Below are positions 44,430-54,037 of a stretch of 64,000 nt of DNA, in pieces. The stretch lies in the NCBI GenBank assembly GCA_017506865.1, contig JAFCMP010000223.1:496001-560000 (forward strand), in the 5' to 3' direction. Position 1 is the stretch's first letter, and each line of letters opens with the position of its first letter. The notes beneath the pieces were generated by a model. The model searched no databases, was not told where the DNA came from, and was given only the letters and a program-made list of their open reading frames with translations. The position numbers and the translations under genes are program-made. The stretch is from Tribonema minus. Its lineage: Eukaryota; Sar; Xanthophyceae; Tribonematales; Tribonemataceae.

Positions 44430-44935
44430 CCACGTCGCACCGCCGACATGACATAATCATTTTGGTCTCTTTGCGCGAAGGCTGCGAAGGCGTGGTGGCG
44501 CAGCTCGTAAGCTGTGATCGGCAAGTGCATCCAGCGGCGCAAAGCCGTGTCGTCGATGGTGTCGCGCAGATCGACACCGTGGACGTCGCGCACGTGCAGG
44601 CAGGCGCGCGCGATGGCCCCGCGACTTCTCAGGGGGGGGCAGAAGACACCGCTGCGCTTGTCGACCAGCCAGTCATCGGGGTCCACGCCGTCCATATCCA
44701 CAAAACAGTAATTGCTTCTCGCACAGTTGAGGTTGCGATCCGCGGGGAACACGTTGTGCAAGTCGCGCGATGCTTGCTTTGCATGTGACACCGGGACGAC
44801 GTGTTCACGGGAGAACGTGCGCGTGATGTCCTGCCCAGTGTACAGACACACCCGCTCAAAAGCTGCCGTCGCAGCGCGAAAGCCGATGAGAGCCTCTGAG
44901 AGCTTGACGAGCAGCGACAGCGTCACAAACCTCAT
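44408..44935 (-). CDS. endonuclease I-like (EndA/NucM) nuclease
   Basis: This 175-residue protein has the His-Me finger pattern REHVVPVSHA, followed by DLHNVFPADRNLNCARSNYCF. A C-terminal F-CPPLRSRGAIARACLHV matches the family's F-x-P...RGDIARA motif. Family members are periplasmic or secreted non-specific nucleases. No signal peptide is visible here, so an intracellular or virion role is possible. An ACAAAATGT element lies upstream. Confidence 0.75.
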   Translation of the reverse strand: MRFVTLSLLVKLSEALIGFRAATAAFERVCLYTGQDITRTFSREHVVPVSHAKQASRDLHNVFPADRNLNCARSNYCFVDMDGVDPDDWLVDKRSGVFCPPLRSRGAIARACLHVRDVHGVDLRDTIDDTALRRWMHLPITAYELRHHAFAAFAQRDQNDYVMSAVRRGQSVLAR

Positions 44936-44996
44936 TTGCTCGAGACATTACATTTTGTGCGTGGATGCCGATTGTTTTCTAGCACTACAATAAATC

Positions 44997-45635
44997 ATGG
45001 AGCAAGAAAGGGTCTTGCTTTGGACTGCGGTGGCGACTTTTGTCATTGTCATGAGTTTGCGAATGTCACTGAGCGAAGAAGAGATGCCCCGCAAAGGGGG
45101 TTGCAACGCGTGTGATGGCGGCATGCAATGTGACAACACGCTGCTGAGTGATGATGTGGTCGCCGTCGGCGGCAACGTCGTCGAGAACAAACACATTGCG
45201 CTCTTGCCGGTGATGCGCCCCGCACAAAATTTACATGACGTGGTAAAGCAGCTGATCCTCTTGGAGGCACACATGTTCAATCCTGAACGTGACTGCAGGG
45301 ACTGCGAGCGGAAGGTAAGTGAAGGCTGAGCTTGCACATGTGTAACACCACGCCTGTTGACGATGGCATAGTGTCTGATCTGTCCTCTTTCCATGCAGCA
45401 CTTCCTTACAATACAAGCACTGCTTGAGGAGGCACACTCGCTGGTGACGGACGATCCATCAAAGGCGCTGCCAGTGCCAACTAACCTCCAGGCGCTCGAG
45501 CAGACAATCCGTCGGCTGCATCGCCGATGGTGCGACTCGGACAAGAGCCCACCGGAGCGCCACGCAATTGCGAGCGAGCTTCGTCAGATACGCAAACCGC
45601 TCATGATACATTATGCAAGGCCGCTGGCGGACTAA
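44997..45635 (+). CDS. membrane-anchored CxxC protein, spliced (two exons)
   Basis: Exons are 44997-45314 and 45399-45635, giving 184 residues. A transmembrane helix near the N-terminus (about residues 7-22, LLWTAVATFVIVMSL) is followed by CNACDGGMQC. The helical part has a C-x2-C pair (CRDCERK|HFLTIQALLEEA), with the intron right after CERK. The junction gives a continuous helix. A thiol or metal role for the Cys pairs is possible. No family was recognised. Confidence 0.7.
45315..45398 (+). other. intron in the CxxC membrane protein gene (84 nt, GT-AG)
   Basis: The donor is AAG|GTAAGT, a perfect consensus, and the acceptor TCTTTCCATGCAG|CAC. It is phase 0. A CTGAT near the acceptor resembles a branch point. 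It is the shortest intron in the window. Confidence 0.8.
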
Positions 45636-45797
45636 AGAACAAAGCTCCGATCTGGATATGCTGCAACAACAGGGGCAAAACAGCATTCGGGTACGCCTGG
45701 TCGCTACGTGACCGCAAAGCGTGGTGCTGACAACGTCGCCACCATTGACGCCAAGCGAGTGCGCACCATGTGATTAAAATGTTGACTTGTGTGAAAT

Positions 45798-46511
45798 ATG
45801 TGCTGGAACGCGAATGTGTCCATAATCAGCTACGTATTTGGCACTGCTGGCTGCATACTGCTGTTCCGTGCCAATGTCGTTGCGGAATCTGTGTTCTTTC
45901 TTTGCGTTTGTACAATGCAATTGGTTGAGTTCTTCCTGCACATGAACCCCACGTGCAACACTGCAAATGCCGCTGCCAGCATCACGGGAATGATCGTGAA
46001 CCACGCAGAGGTGCTGGCCCTGTGGGCCGGCATCCGGATGGATCCCACGACTCGACCGGCTCCGGAGTGGGTGAAGACGATCGTGAGGGTTTACACGGCG
46101 TATTCAATTGTGTACACGCTTTTCGCTCTCCGTGTGCAGTGTACCGTGGTGTCGGAGGTGTCCTTCCCTCACCTGGACTGGAATTGGAACTCGTCGGGGC
46201 CAGCGCACGAAGCGTTCTACGTGCTCTTCCTCATCTGCGTCAACGCCATGTCGTACTACTGCCTGCGGGACGGTATGCTGCACTGCGCGATGACAACCAT
46301 ATCATACATGGTCTCATACGCCATCTACGGTCGCAGTCATGCAGTCGGCGCCATTTGGTGCAATATGGCCACACTGGGACCCTGGATACTGTTGGCCCAC
46401 AAGGCGAGAAACGGGGAGCTCCCTCGCACCCCTCGCAGACTCGTCAGCGCATATCAAGTCTGCAAGCGCGTCGGATATAGCGTTGCCAGGAGGCTGTCGT
46501 TGTTGCCATAA
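45798..46511 (+). CDS. multi-pass membrane protein of the MCWNxxVS (DUF5765-like) type
   Basis: This 237-residue protein has about seven hydrophobic segments. It begins MCWNANVSIISYVFG and continues with a CTMQLVEFFLH motif. This matches a family seen in giant viruses and algae with an MCW-x3-VS start and an S/T-MQL-x-E motif. Its function is unknown. A TAAAATGTTGACTTGTG element lies about 25 bases upstream. Confidence 0.7.
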   Translation: MCWNANVSIISYVFGTAGCILLFRANVVAESVFFLCVCTMQLVEFFLHMNPTCNTANAAASITGMIVNHAEVLALWAGIRMDPTTRPAPEWVKTIVRVYTAYSIVYTLFALRVQCTVVSEVSFPHLDWNWNSSGPAHEAFYVLFLICVNAMSYYCLRDGMLHCAMTTISYMVSYAIYGRSHAVGAIWCNMATLGPWILLAHKARNGELPRTPRRLVSAYQVCKRVGYSVARRLSLLP

Positions 46512-46561
46512 GAGTCAAAATGGGAATTGCAATATGGGAATGCGTGCGAGCGGCCCATGCA

Positions 46562-47101
46562 ATGTCACACCACGTCATGTTTGTCGCCATCACGTCCACA
46601 ACGCTCACTCAGGAAAATGAGCACATGGTGGCGGATTCGCTGGCCTGGTTCAACAGCGATCGGCAGATGGCGGAGCTGCTGCTGGGCATCAGCGCCTCGC
46701 CGCGCACGGGGCCGAGCCTCAGGCTCATGGACCACCTCGTAGGACACTACAGCAAGGAGGTGCCGGTGAGCGTGCCCGGGCGGGGAGGCGTGCCCGTCGA
46801 CCTGTGCATGGAATACAAGCGCGAGTTGCAAGCCTCCAGCAAGAAGTATCTGGACGCGTTCAAGCGACACATGCCTGTGGAGGCAGTGGTGCTGGGAAGG
46901 GCGGTGCGCACGACGCTGGGACAGTTGCGATTCATCGCTTGGTTTCAGAAGCTCGGGCTGCACGAGTACCTCCGAGACAACGAGCAGGCTATCAAACAGC
47001 ACATGAATGATAAGATGAAAGGAACCCGGACGGCGCTGGCTGTATGTCCAAAGCGAAGTGAGGCAGCTCTACACAGGGGCAACTTTGTAATGGAATTTTG
47101 A
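46562..47101 (+). CDS. hypothetical protein, 179 aa
   Basis: The ATG at 46562 is chosen because the ATG at 46520 lies inside a paired TGGGAAT promoter-like element. ATG 46577 is another option. The protein is helical and basic, with a well-folded centre (VDLCMEYKRELQASSKKYLDAF, TLGQLRFIAWFQKLGLHEYL). No family was recognised. Its promoter resembles those of replication genes. Confidence 0.6.
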   Translation: MSHHVMFVAITSTTLTQENEHMVADSLAWFNSDRQMAELLLGISASPRTGPSLRLMDHLVGHYSKEVPVSVPGRGGVPVDLCMEYKRELQASSKKYLDAFKRHMPVEAVVLGRAVRTTLGQLRFIAWFQKLGLHEYLRDNEQAIKQHMNDKMKGTRTALAVCPKRSEAALHRGNFVMEF

Positions 47102-47156
47102 AATATTTCACATTTTTTATCATGTGGCTCTCATATAGTGAGTCCATGCGCCGCTG

Positions 47157-47495
47157 ATGGTACACTTCACACGGATGTCCCCTTTGCACATTGCTTACGA
47201 CGGATTCTTTGCTCCGCCCCCTGTAGACACGCCAGCAGACGACACATCCCCTGTTGACGCTCCAGCTCCAGTTGACCCAACCCCTCTTGAAGCACACTCT
47301 GCTCCACTAGGCACTTCATCACCACTCCCTATACACTCGCCAAATCTGGTTGTCGTGTCACCAATCATGAATTCAGTTGTTGAAGTGCCTGTGGTAGTCA
47401 TGCTGATCATGAGCGCCGTGGTCGGAGCAGCGCTGGGCTATGGCATCGGGGTAATAACAACTCGGAGAGCCAGACGCATCTTGCAGTACCCATAG
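47157..47495 (+). CDS. Pro-rich protein with C-terminal membrane anchor, 112 aa
   Basis: The first 70 residues are Pro/Ser/Thr/Asp-rich and likely extended. A transmembrane helix (about residues 76-98, VVVMLIMSAVVGAALGYGIG) lies near the C-terminus, followed by TTRRARR. An ATTTTTTATCATGTGG tract lies about 40-55 bases upstream. It could be a tail-anchored virion membrane protein. Confidence 0.55.
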   Translation: MVHFTRMSPLHIAYDGFFAPPPVDTPADDTSPVDAPAPVDPTPLEAHSAPLGTSSPLPIHSPNLVVVSPIMNSVVEVPVVVMLIMSAVVGAALGYGIGVITTRRARRILQYP

Positions 47496-47496
47496 G

Positions 47497-47796
47497 TCAC
47501 GAGTCTGCGGAGGAAGTTGCAGCCTTGTGCACGTCAACGGCGATTTCATCCCCCTCCTCGTCCACGTCACAGAGCAACTCCTCACAGACTGATGCGTCGT
47601 CGTCCCTCTCGTGCAGCGCCGGGGGGTCGCTGCTGTATTTGTACATGAGCCCTACGAACTCATGAAATGTGAGGCAATCAAAAACGCCCCCGGCGTGTCC
47701 CCCCGCCTGAGTGAGGTCCCAAAACATGTTCCAAAACGGTTCTTCAGAATTGTGGTGCCATTCTTGGCGGATGAGAGGGAGCTCGGGGGAGGGCAT
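47497..47796 (-). CDS. small acidic hypothetical protein, 99 aa
   Basis: The first half is aromatic-rich (EPFWNMFWDLTQAG, CLTFHEFVGLMYKY) and the second half acidic. It is convergent with the 47157 gene, one base apart. No family was recognised. Confidence 0.5.
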   Translation of the reverse strand: MPSPELPLIRQEWHHNSEEPFWNMFWDLTQAGGHAGGVFDCLTFHEFVGLMYKYSSDPPALHERDDDASVCEELLCDVDEEGDEIAVDVHKAATSSADS

Positions 47797-47874
47797 CGTG
47801 GGGTCGACACACAGGGAATGACATTATATACCACGCACGTCATACACACTCATACATTTAGGCCACTGGTGTTT

Positions 47875-50800
47875 TCAGTGCAGATCGTGCTCATCCACCC
47901 CTTGCTCACTGAACTCGGTGCTGGTCAGAAAATAGATTCCGGCACTGTCTGCATCATTGTCGTCGTCGTCGTCATCGCAGTACTCTTTTGAATTTCCATA
48001 AAACTGCGTTTGTGTACGCCTTCTCTTCTGACTGTCTCCTCCTGCAGCTGCAGCGCCACGTACATCTCTGTTGACTCCATTGCCTTGTGCCGTAAGCATC
48101 TCTAGTTGAGTTGCACGTCTTCTTACAGGCGCCGCCAGGACAGCTGCAGCAGCACGTGCATCCCTGTTGACTCCATTGCCTTGTGCCGCAAGCATCTCTA
48201 GCTGAGTTCTACGTCTTCTTACAGGCGCCGGGACAGCTGCTGCCTCAGCAGGCGCCGGTGCCGCTGGTGGTGCCCCGTCAGGAACTTCTGCATCAGGTGC
48301 CTGCCCTGCTTGTGCAATGCCATCGACAGCCATATCAACACCTGGCACGTCGGCGTCACCCTGATCATCCGCTTGGATCACCTCAGCGTCCATGTCTGCT
48401 CCTCCTGCTCCTGCTGCATCAGCATTGGCATCATCAGCGTCCATGTCTGCTCCTCCTACTTCTGCTGCATCAGCATCGCCATCATCGTCAGCTTGGAGTG
48501 CCTCTGCGGGAGGCGGGCGTATATCATCTCTTTTTCGCCTTCTGCCGATTGACTGATACACAGGCAGATGCGCCACTGCGGCCGCAGCTGCGTTCTTTCT
48601 TTGTGTGTCGTCATCGTCATTCAGGGCTTGTAGCACGCCAATCTCCGCGTCAGCATCCAGACCCTGCGCATCTCTCACAGCTTGTTCTGCTTGTTGCCGA
48701 GCGTGTGTGGCCCACTCCTCAATCTGCTGCGCTTCGCCTGGCGGCCCGAGTCCGCCTTCGTTGAGGTCGCGCGCACTCGCCTCAACTGCCCGTGTCACAA
48801 AGAGAGCAGTGTTGGCGTCCGCAGCCATGATGATATCGTCAATGGGCTGTAGCCGCCGAGCTAAATCTGCTATTGTGAGCCTGGTTGCTCTCACTGCCGC
48901 TTCTGCGGACTGCCGGGCGTTGATTGCTTGCCGAACCTGCCACTGTGCTAAATCAGGTTGTGCATCGCCTGCGGGAGCCAACTCTCGTGCATTTTGCTCC
49001 ACCTGCTGAGCGACCTCAAGTAAGGCATTGGCATCTTGCACAGCCAGAGTGGCGTCGGCGTCAGGTAATACCTCCTCAAGCTGATCTATCTGCCCTTGCA
49101 GGTCTGCCGCTGTCTCTGGAGGGTTACGGAACACGTTGAAACGAGCATCATCGGGTAGTCCATTACGGAAGTTGCGGAACTTATTTTTTGCTGCCCGAGC
49201 ACGTTTCCTTGCAGCCCTGCCATCACCACCTGCAGCGGCTGCCCGGGTCACCTCATCTTCTCTGTGCTCAGCTGCCACAATAGCTCGTCTCTTGGCGTCC
49301 CTTGCCGCGACTGTCTGCCGCTTCCGCTTCAGCATGGCAATGCGGCCTTGCTCTGCTGTTTGTTCTTGCGCTTCTCTTCGCGCGGCTTGCAGCGACGTTG
49401 AAACCGGCGGTGTTTCTGGAGCTGCAGCATCGGCTTCCGCCTGCTGCACTTCTGCAAGTTGGACTGCAGCTGCAGCATTTGCGGCATCTGCTGCCGCCTG
49501 CTGCGCTTCCGCCAGTAGGGCTGCCGCTGCAGCATTCGCTGCCGTTTCTTGCGCTGCAGCATGGGCTTCCGCCTGCTGCGCTTCCGCCAGTCGGGTTGCA
49601 GCTGCAGCATTTGTCGCTGCTTCTTGCGCTGCAGCTTCAGCTTCCGCCTGTCGCTCTGCCGCCAGTTGGGCTGCAGCTGCAGCGTTCGTTGCTGTTTGTT
49701 GCGCTTCAGCGTCGGCGGCCTGTTGGGCTGCATTTGCGACATCATCAGCCGCTTTTCGCGCTTGCGCATCGGCCGCAGCTTTTTGTGCCGCCGCATGTTG
49801 CGCTGCAGTGGCAGCGTCTGCAGCAGCTTTTTGCGCTGCGGCATCAGCTGCAGCTTTCTGCAATGCCTGCTCTCGAGCTGCAGCTGCAGCTTGCACGGCT
49901 GATCTTTGTGCAGCAGCTGCGGCAGCTGCTCGTTCTGCTGCATCTGCTGCCTGCTGTTTTGCAGCGGCGGCATCCGTAGCTGCCTTCTGTGCAGCAGCAG
50001 CATCGGCTGCAGCCTGCTGTTCCGCCGCGTGTCGTGCAGCAGCTGCCGCGTCCGCAGCTGCCTTTCGTGCAGCATCAGCTGCAGCTTGCTGCGCCGCAGC
50101 TGCCGCGTCCGCAGCTGCCACTCGTGCAGCATCAGCTGCTGCAGCTTGTTGCGCCGCAGCTGCCGCAGCTGCAGCCTGCTGTGCTGCAACTGTCCGTAAT
50201 GCATTGATCTGCGCCTCTGCCGCTGCCGTGTCCAAGTCACCGATGGTGCGAAGGATTGCAATGTCCACCTCAGGTCGTGACAGGTCCACCATTTTGCCGA
50301 CGACGTCCCGCAAGTCGTGTTTGATGCGCAGCACTTCGTCACAGCAGTGTCGCCTACCCTCACAGAGCGCTTGAATGGCGGCGACCAAATCGGGGGGGTC
50401 GACGGCGAAGATGTCGAGCATGTCGTTGAGCGTCGAAAGATCGTCCAACTGGGCTCTAGTCAATCCAGTGCTTGCAATGTCGTCAGGAATGCCCACAGCA
50501 GCTGCAGTGTACCGATCAAACAGATCCACGTAGGCCGCCCCGTCAGGCGCCTCTTGCAGGCGGAGAAGCAGCAGCTGGTTTTCGAGCTCATTGAAGATGC
50601 TTACCCTAGCACTGAGATCCGCGACGTGGTCCAAGAGTCCTTGGGCCTGCTGAAGTGCGTTTGCTTCCGCGTCACTGAGTTGATCCTGCTTGTTCATAAG
50701 AGCATGCACCTTTCTGTTGGCTGCATGTACCTTCTCACACAGTATGTATTTTCTCTGTGCGCTCCAGCACTCGGAGTAGTGGTCAATCATGAAGCGCGCT

Positions 50801-53800
50801 ACCGATTTCAGCACTTGCAGTTCGGACTGCGGGTCTTGGGCCTTGTGCACGTACGCCTTCAACTCATTGTACCTCTCAAGGAGCGCAGCATCTGCCACAG
50901 GTGTCGGGCAAACGACCGCGGGCCCGACAACCGCACGCAAGCCAATGATGGCATTCACGAGCTCCAGCAGGCCCCCATCCCTTCCTAACGTTTGCCTCAG
51001 GTTCGCGATCGCATCTGCACGTTCCTTGTCTGTAGCAGCCTTCCGCGATGCAGCTGCTTCATCATCTGCAACCTTCTTTGCAGCGGCAGCCTCAAAAGCG
51101 ACGCGCTGCCTCGCAGCCTCCTCTCCGGTAATTACTCCCAACAAGAGCATGAGTGCTGTAGAAACATCAGCTGGTGTTGTCGGCAGGACGACTAATTGCT
51201 TCAGCCCGTTCTTGATGCGTAGTACTTCATCGATGCAATTGTGCCTCCCCTGGCACAGGGTTTGAATGGGAACGACCAGGTCCGACACCTCTGCAAAGAA
51301 CTGGAGCACATCAGAGAGGGACTCGGACCGCAGGAAATCGTCCAGCAAGAAACCGTCCCTCAGGACATCACCCGGCACAGTCCGTGCGGCGCGCTTGTAA
51401 TCAGCCAATGCCCCCGTGAACCGTGCGTCAGAGTGCGACCCGCCGTTTACGTGATGCGTCATGATTTCTTCCTCGAGGCTGTTGACCGTATCCAGCGCAG
51501 CATTCACCTCACGGAAATTATTCACGAGTGTCCTCGCGCGCGCGAGCTCCTGCGCTTCTGCGTCAGTGGGTGACTGCTTGTTTGCCAGGGCCTCCAAAGC
51601 TTCCTTCGCATCACGCAGCTTCTCGCAAAGGTAGAACTTGCGCCTTCCGCTCCGCCCCTTACACCGGTAGGCGATCATGAGACGAGCCAAACTTCTCACG
51701 TGCTGGATGGTCGACGAGGCAGTGCCATCGCTGTGCACGAATGCCTTCACCGCCATGAAGTCCTCAGTGGGGGCCACATGAACAGTGGTCGGGGGCGGTG
51801 CGGGCCCTGATGCCATTTGCATGCGAGCAATGGCGGCATTCACGAGCTCCAACAGGCCCCCATCCCTTCCTAATATTTGCCTCAGCTGGGTGAGGGCATC
51901 TTCACGTTCCTTGTCTGTAGCAGCCTTCCGCAATGCAGCTGATTCATCATCTGCAACCTTCTTTGCAGCGGCAGCCTCAAAAGCGACGCGCTGCCTCGCA
52001 GCCTCCTCTCCGGTGATCACTCCCAACAAGAGCATGAGTGCTGTAGAAACATCAGCTGGTGTTGTCGGCAGGACGACTAATTGCTTCAGCCCGTTCTTGA
52101 TGCGTAGTACTTCATCGATGCAATTGTGCCTCCCCTGGCACAGGGTTTGAATGGGAACGACCAGGTCCGACACCTCTGCAAAGAGCTGGAGCACATCAGA
52201 GAGGGACTCGGACCGCAGGAAATCGTCCAGCAAGAAACCGTCCCTCAGGACATCACCTGGCAAAGTCCGTGCGGCGCGCATGTAGTCAGCCAATGCCCCC
52301 GTGAACCCGGCGTCAGAGTGCGACCCGCCGTTTACGTGATGCGTCATGATTTCCTCCTCGAGGCTGTTGACCGTGTCCAGCGCAGCATTCACCTCACGGA
52401 AATTATCCACAAGTGTCCTCGCGCGCGCGAGCTCCTGCGCTTCTGCGTCAGTGGGTGACTGCTTGTTTGCCAGGGCCTCCAAAGCTTCCTTCGCATCACG
52501 CAGCTTCTCGCAAAGGTAGAACTTGCGCCTTCCGCTCCGGCCCTTACACCGGTAGGCGATCATGAGACGAGCCACACTTCTCACGTGCTGGATGGTCGAC
52601 GAGGCAGTGCCATCGCTGTGCACGAATGCCTGCACCGCCATGAAGTTCTCAGGGACGGCCACATGAACCGTGGTGGGGGGCGGTGCGGGCCCTGATGCCA
52701 TTTGCATGCGAGCAATGGCGGCATTCACGAGCTCCAGCAGGTCACCATCCGCCCTTTGCAGCGCTTCTCTCAACTTCTGTATTGCTGCATCTGCCGCATG
52801 CGTCGGTGTGGGGACAAGCTGTAAAGCAGCTATGACATCGTCGACGAGTTGCTGCAAGTTTCCATCGAATGGTGGTTTCCCCAGTGCTCGCACTAGCTTC
52901 TGTGCGGCAGTGGCGCGGTCCTCTGCGAGCAGCCGTGCCGTTGTTCTGAGCTGATCCACCGTAGTACTACCGTCAATTCTCGTATTCAACGCCTCCATCC
53001 TGGCTTCCAGGCAGCTTTCCAATCGAATCGTAAGTGACGCCGCGTTCTCCTTGGCTTCGGCGAGCTCCTTTTCGAGGGCGATCATTCTGCCCCTCACATC
53101 ATCCCTGATCCCTGTAAGTATATCACGGAGGACATCACCGCTCGAAGTGTCCGGCACACTGCCAACTGCCGCCAGGTTCGCCTTGCAGGCCTCGAGTTGC
53201 GCTTCGAGCCTGACAACTGTCTCGTGTGCGGCGAATCGTGTTTCAACATCTCGAAGATTTGCCATGTGTTCATCCTTAACACGCTGCAGTTCACGAGCGT
53301 GATCCGCTGTCACGCCTGCCATCTGCGCCGTCAGGGCCTCAACTGCCCCGGGCTGGACTCGCTCCCTCCTGGCGTCATCCCTCTCACGGGTGAGCACGTC
53401 GATCTGCGCTCGCAGCCTTGCTTCCGCGTCAAGGTGCTGGTTTTGTACCTCTCTGATGCGCTGAAGTTCCTCTGCATGTCCGGCCGTCACCGCTGTCAGC
53501 TGCGCTTGCAGCGATGAGACGACCTCAGGGTCAACTCTGTCGCGCCTGGCGCCGTCCCTCTCAGCGATGAGCGCCTCTATCCTGGACCGTAGTGATGCAA
53601 TGTCGGGGTCCACGCTGTGCCTCGTGCGGGAGCGGTCTGTCGCAGGCCTCGTGGTGCGCAGATGGGCAATCAGGTTCTCAATGGTCTTCTCATAGGCAGC
53701 GATGATTGCATCTCGTTGGAGCTCATCCGCCGACGTACCTACAGGCACACCCTCGTTTCCCGTCACCTGTGCACGGCGGGGGAGCCTGAAAGGGCGCTCG

Positions 53801-53907
53801 GGATGTGCCGAGCTGAGGGGAATACCCTCGTCACTGTCGTCATCCTCCGGAAATGACGTTCCGCGCGCTGGTGCCCAAGACTTCTTGCTGTACCGCCTGC
53901 TCATCAC
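47875..53907 (-). CDS. giant repeat and coiled-coil protein, 2010 aa
   Basis: The N-terminal 400 residues are coiled coil (repeated ELQRI/ELQRV and RIEAL motifs). Two near-identical 295-residue repeats (885 bp each) follow, then a third, diverged copy. Each has helical segments and a CQGRHNCIDEVLRIKNGL motif. An Ala/Gln-rich coiled coil of about 250 residues (AAAQQAAADAAR-type repeats) comes next. After a basic region come acidic ADMDAD repeats and two RRRTQLEMLAAQGNGVNRD repeats. It is probably a large scaffold or tegument-like virion protein. A minus-strand AAAAAAATGTTGCGG element lies 40 bases before the ATG. Confidence 0.8.
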   Translation of the reverse strand: MMSRRYSKKSWAPARGTSFPEDDDSDEGIPLSSAHPERPFRLPRRAQVTGNEGVPVGTSADELQRDAIIAAYEKTIENLIAHLRTTRPATDRSRTRHSVDPDIASLRSRIEALIAERDGARRDRVDPEVVSSLQAQLTAVTAGHAEELQRIREVQNQHLDAEARLRAQIDVLTRERDDARRERVQPGAVEALTAQMAGVTADHARELQRVKDEHMANLRDVETRFAAHETVVRLEAQLEACKANLAAVGSVPDTSSGDVLRDILTGIRDDVRGRMIALEKELAEAKENAASLTIRLESCLEARMEALNTRIDGSTTVDQLRTTARLLAEDRATAAQKLVRALGKPPFDGNLQQLVDDVIAALQLVPTPTHAADAAIQKLREALQRADGDLLELVNAAIARMQMASGPAPPPTTVHVAVPENFMAVQAFVHSDGTASSTIQHVRSVARLMIAYRCKGRSGRRKFYLCEKLRDAKEALEALANKQSPTDAEAQELARARTLVDNFREVNAALDTVNSLEEEIMTHHVNGGSHSDAGFTGALADYMRAARTLPGDVLRDGFLLDDFLRSESLSDVLQLFAEVSDLVVPIQTLCQGRHNCIDEVLRIKNGLKQLVVLPTTPADVSTALMLLLGVITGEEAARQRVAFEAAAAKKVADDESAALRKAATDKEREDALTQLRQILGRDGGLLELVNAAIARMQMASGPAPPPTTVHVAPTEDFMAVKAFVHSDGTASSTIQHVRSLARLMIAYRCKGRSGRRKFYLCEKLRDAKEALEALANKQSPTDAEAQELARARTLVNNFREVNAALDTVNSLEEEIMTHHVNGGSHSDARFTGALADYKRAARTVPGDVLRDGFLLDDFLRSESLSDVLQFFAEVSDLVVPIQTLCQGRHNCIDEVLRIKNGLKQLVVLPTTPADVSTALMLLLGVITGEEAARQRVAFEAAAAKKVADDEAAASRKAATDKERADAIANLRQTLGRDGGLLELVNAIIGLRAVVGPAVVCPTPVADAALLERYNELKAYVHKAQDPQSELQVLKSVARFMIDHYSECWSAQRKYILCEKVHAANRKVHALMNKQDQLSDAEANALQQAQGLLDHVADLSARVSIFNELENQLLLLRLQEAPDGAAYVDLFDRYTAAAVGIPDDIASTGLTRAQLDDLSTLNDMLDIFAVDPPDLVAAIQALCEGRRHCCDEVLRIKHDLRDVVGKMVDLSRPEVDIAILRTIGDLDTAAAEAQINALRTVAAQQAAAAAAAAQQAAAADAARVAAADAAAAAQQAAADAARKAAADAAAAARHAAEQQAAADAAAAQKAATDAAAAKQQAADAAERAAAAAAAQRSAVQAAAAAREQALQKAAADAAAQKAAADAATAAQHAAAQKAAADAQARKAADDVANAAQQAADAEAQQTATNAAAAAQLAAERQAEAEAAAQEAATNAAAATRLAEAQQAEAHAAAQETAANAAAAALLAEAQQAAADAANAAAAVQLAEVQQAEADAAAPETPPVSTSLQAARREAQEQTAEQGRIAMLKRKRQTVAARDAKRRAIVAAEHREDEVTRAAAAGGDGRAARKRARAAKNKFRNFRNGLPDDARFNVFRNPPETAADLQGQIDQLEEVLPDADATLAVQDANALLEVAQQVEQNARELAPAGDAQPDLAQWQVRQAINARQSAEAAVRATRLTIADLARRLQPIDDIIMAADANTALFVTRAVEASARDLNEGGLGPPGEAQQIEEWATHARQQAEQAVRDAQGLDADAEIGVLQALNDDDDTQRKNAAAAAVAHLPVYQSIGRRRKRDDIRPPPAEALQADDDGDADAAEVGGADMDADDANADAAGAGGADMDAEVIQADDQGDADVPGVDMAVDGIAQAGQAPDAEVPDGAPPAAPAPAEAAAVPAPVRRRRTQLEMLAAQGNGVNRDARAAAAVLAAPVRRRATQLEMLTAQGNGVNRDVRGAAAAGGDSQKRRRTQTQFYGNSKEYCDDDDDDNDADSAGIYFLTSTEFSEQGVDEHDLH
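50951..52720 (-). repeat. two tandem 885-bp near-identical repeats inside the giant gene
   Basis: Copies are 50951-51835 and 51836-52720, exactly in frame (295 codons). They differ at few positions, which implies recent duplication or ongoing gene conversion. A third, more diverged unit flanks them on the 3' side of the gene. Confidence 0.85.
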
Positions 53908-53946
53908 GGCAAGGTGCCGTTCAGTGACAGGTTAATCCATGCCGCA

Positions 53947-53956
53947 ACATTTTTTT
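53947..53956 (-). promoter_or_regulatory. AAAAAAATGT element before the giant gene
   Basis: AAAAAAATGTTGCGG on the minus strand. It faces the plus-strand copy at 54003 across a 50-bp divergent spacer. Confidence 0.55.
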
Positions 53957-54002
53957 GAGTGGGCCGCCCGCATATATCCGTGCATTGCGAGTGCATGTGT
54001 GG

Positions 54003-54011
54003 AAAAAATGT
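54003..54011 (+). promoter_or_regulatory. AAAAAATGT element before the GH26-like gene
   Basis: It lies 26 bases before the ATG at 54038. Confidence 0.55.
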
Positions 54012-54037
54012 TATGACATACTTAGTCAGACGTGAGC

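Noticed and set aside
47875-50400. Long plus-strand frames opposite the giant gene (for example 49136-50374, Ala/Cys-rich)
   Set aside because: They mirror the Ala/Gln codon repeats of the real minus-strand gene.
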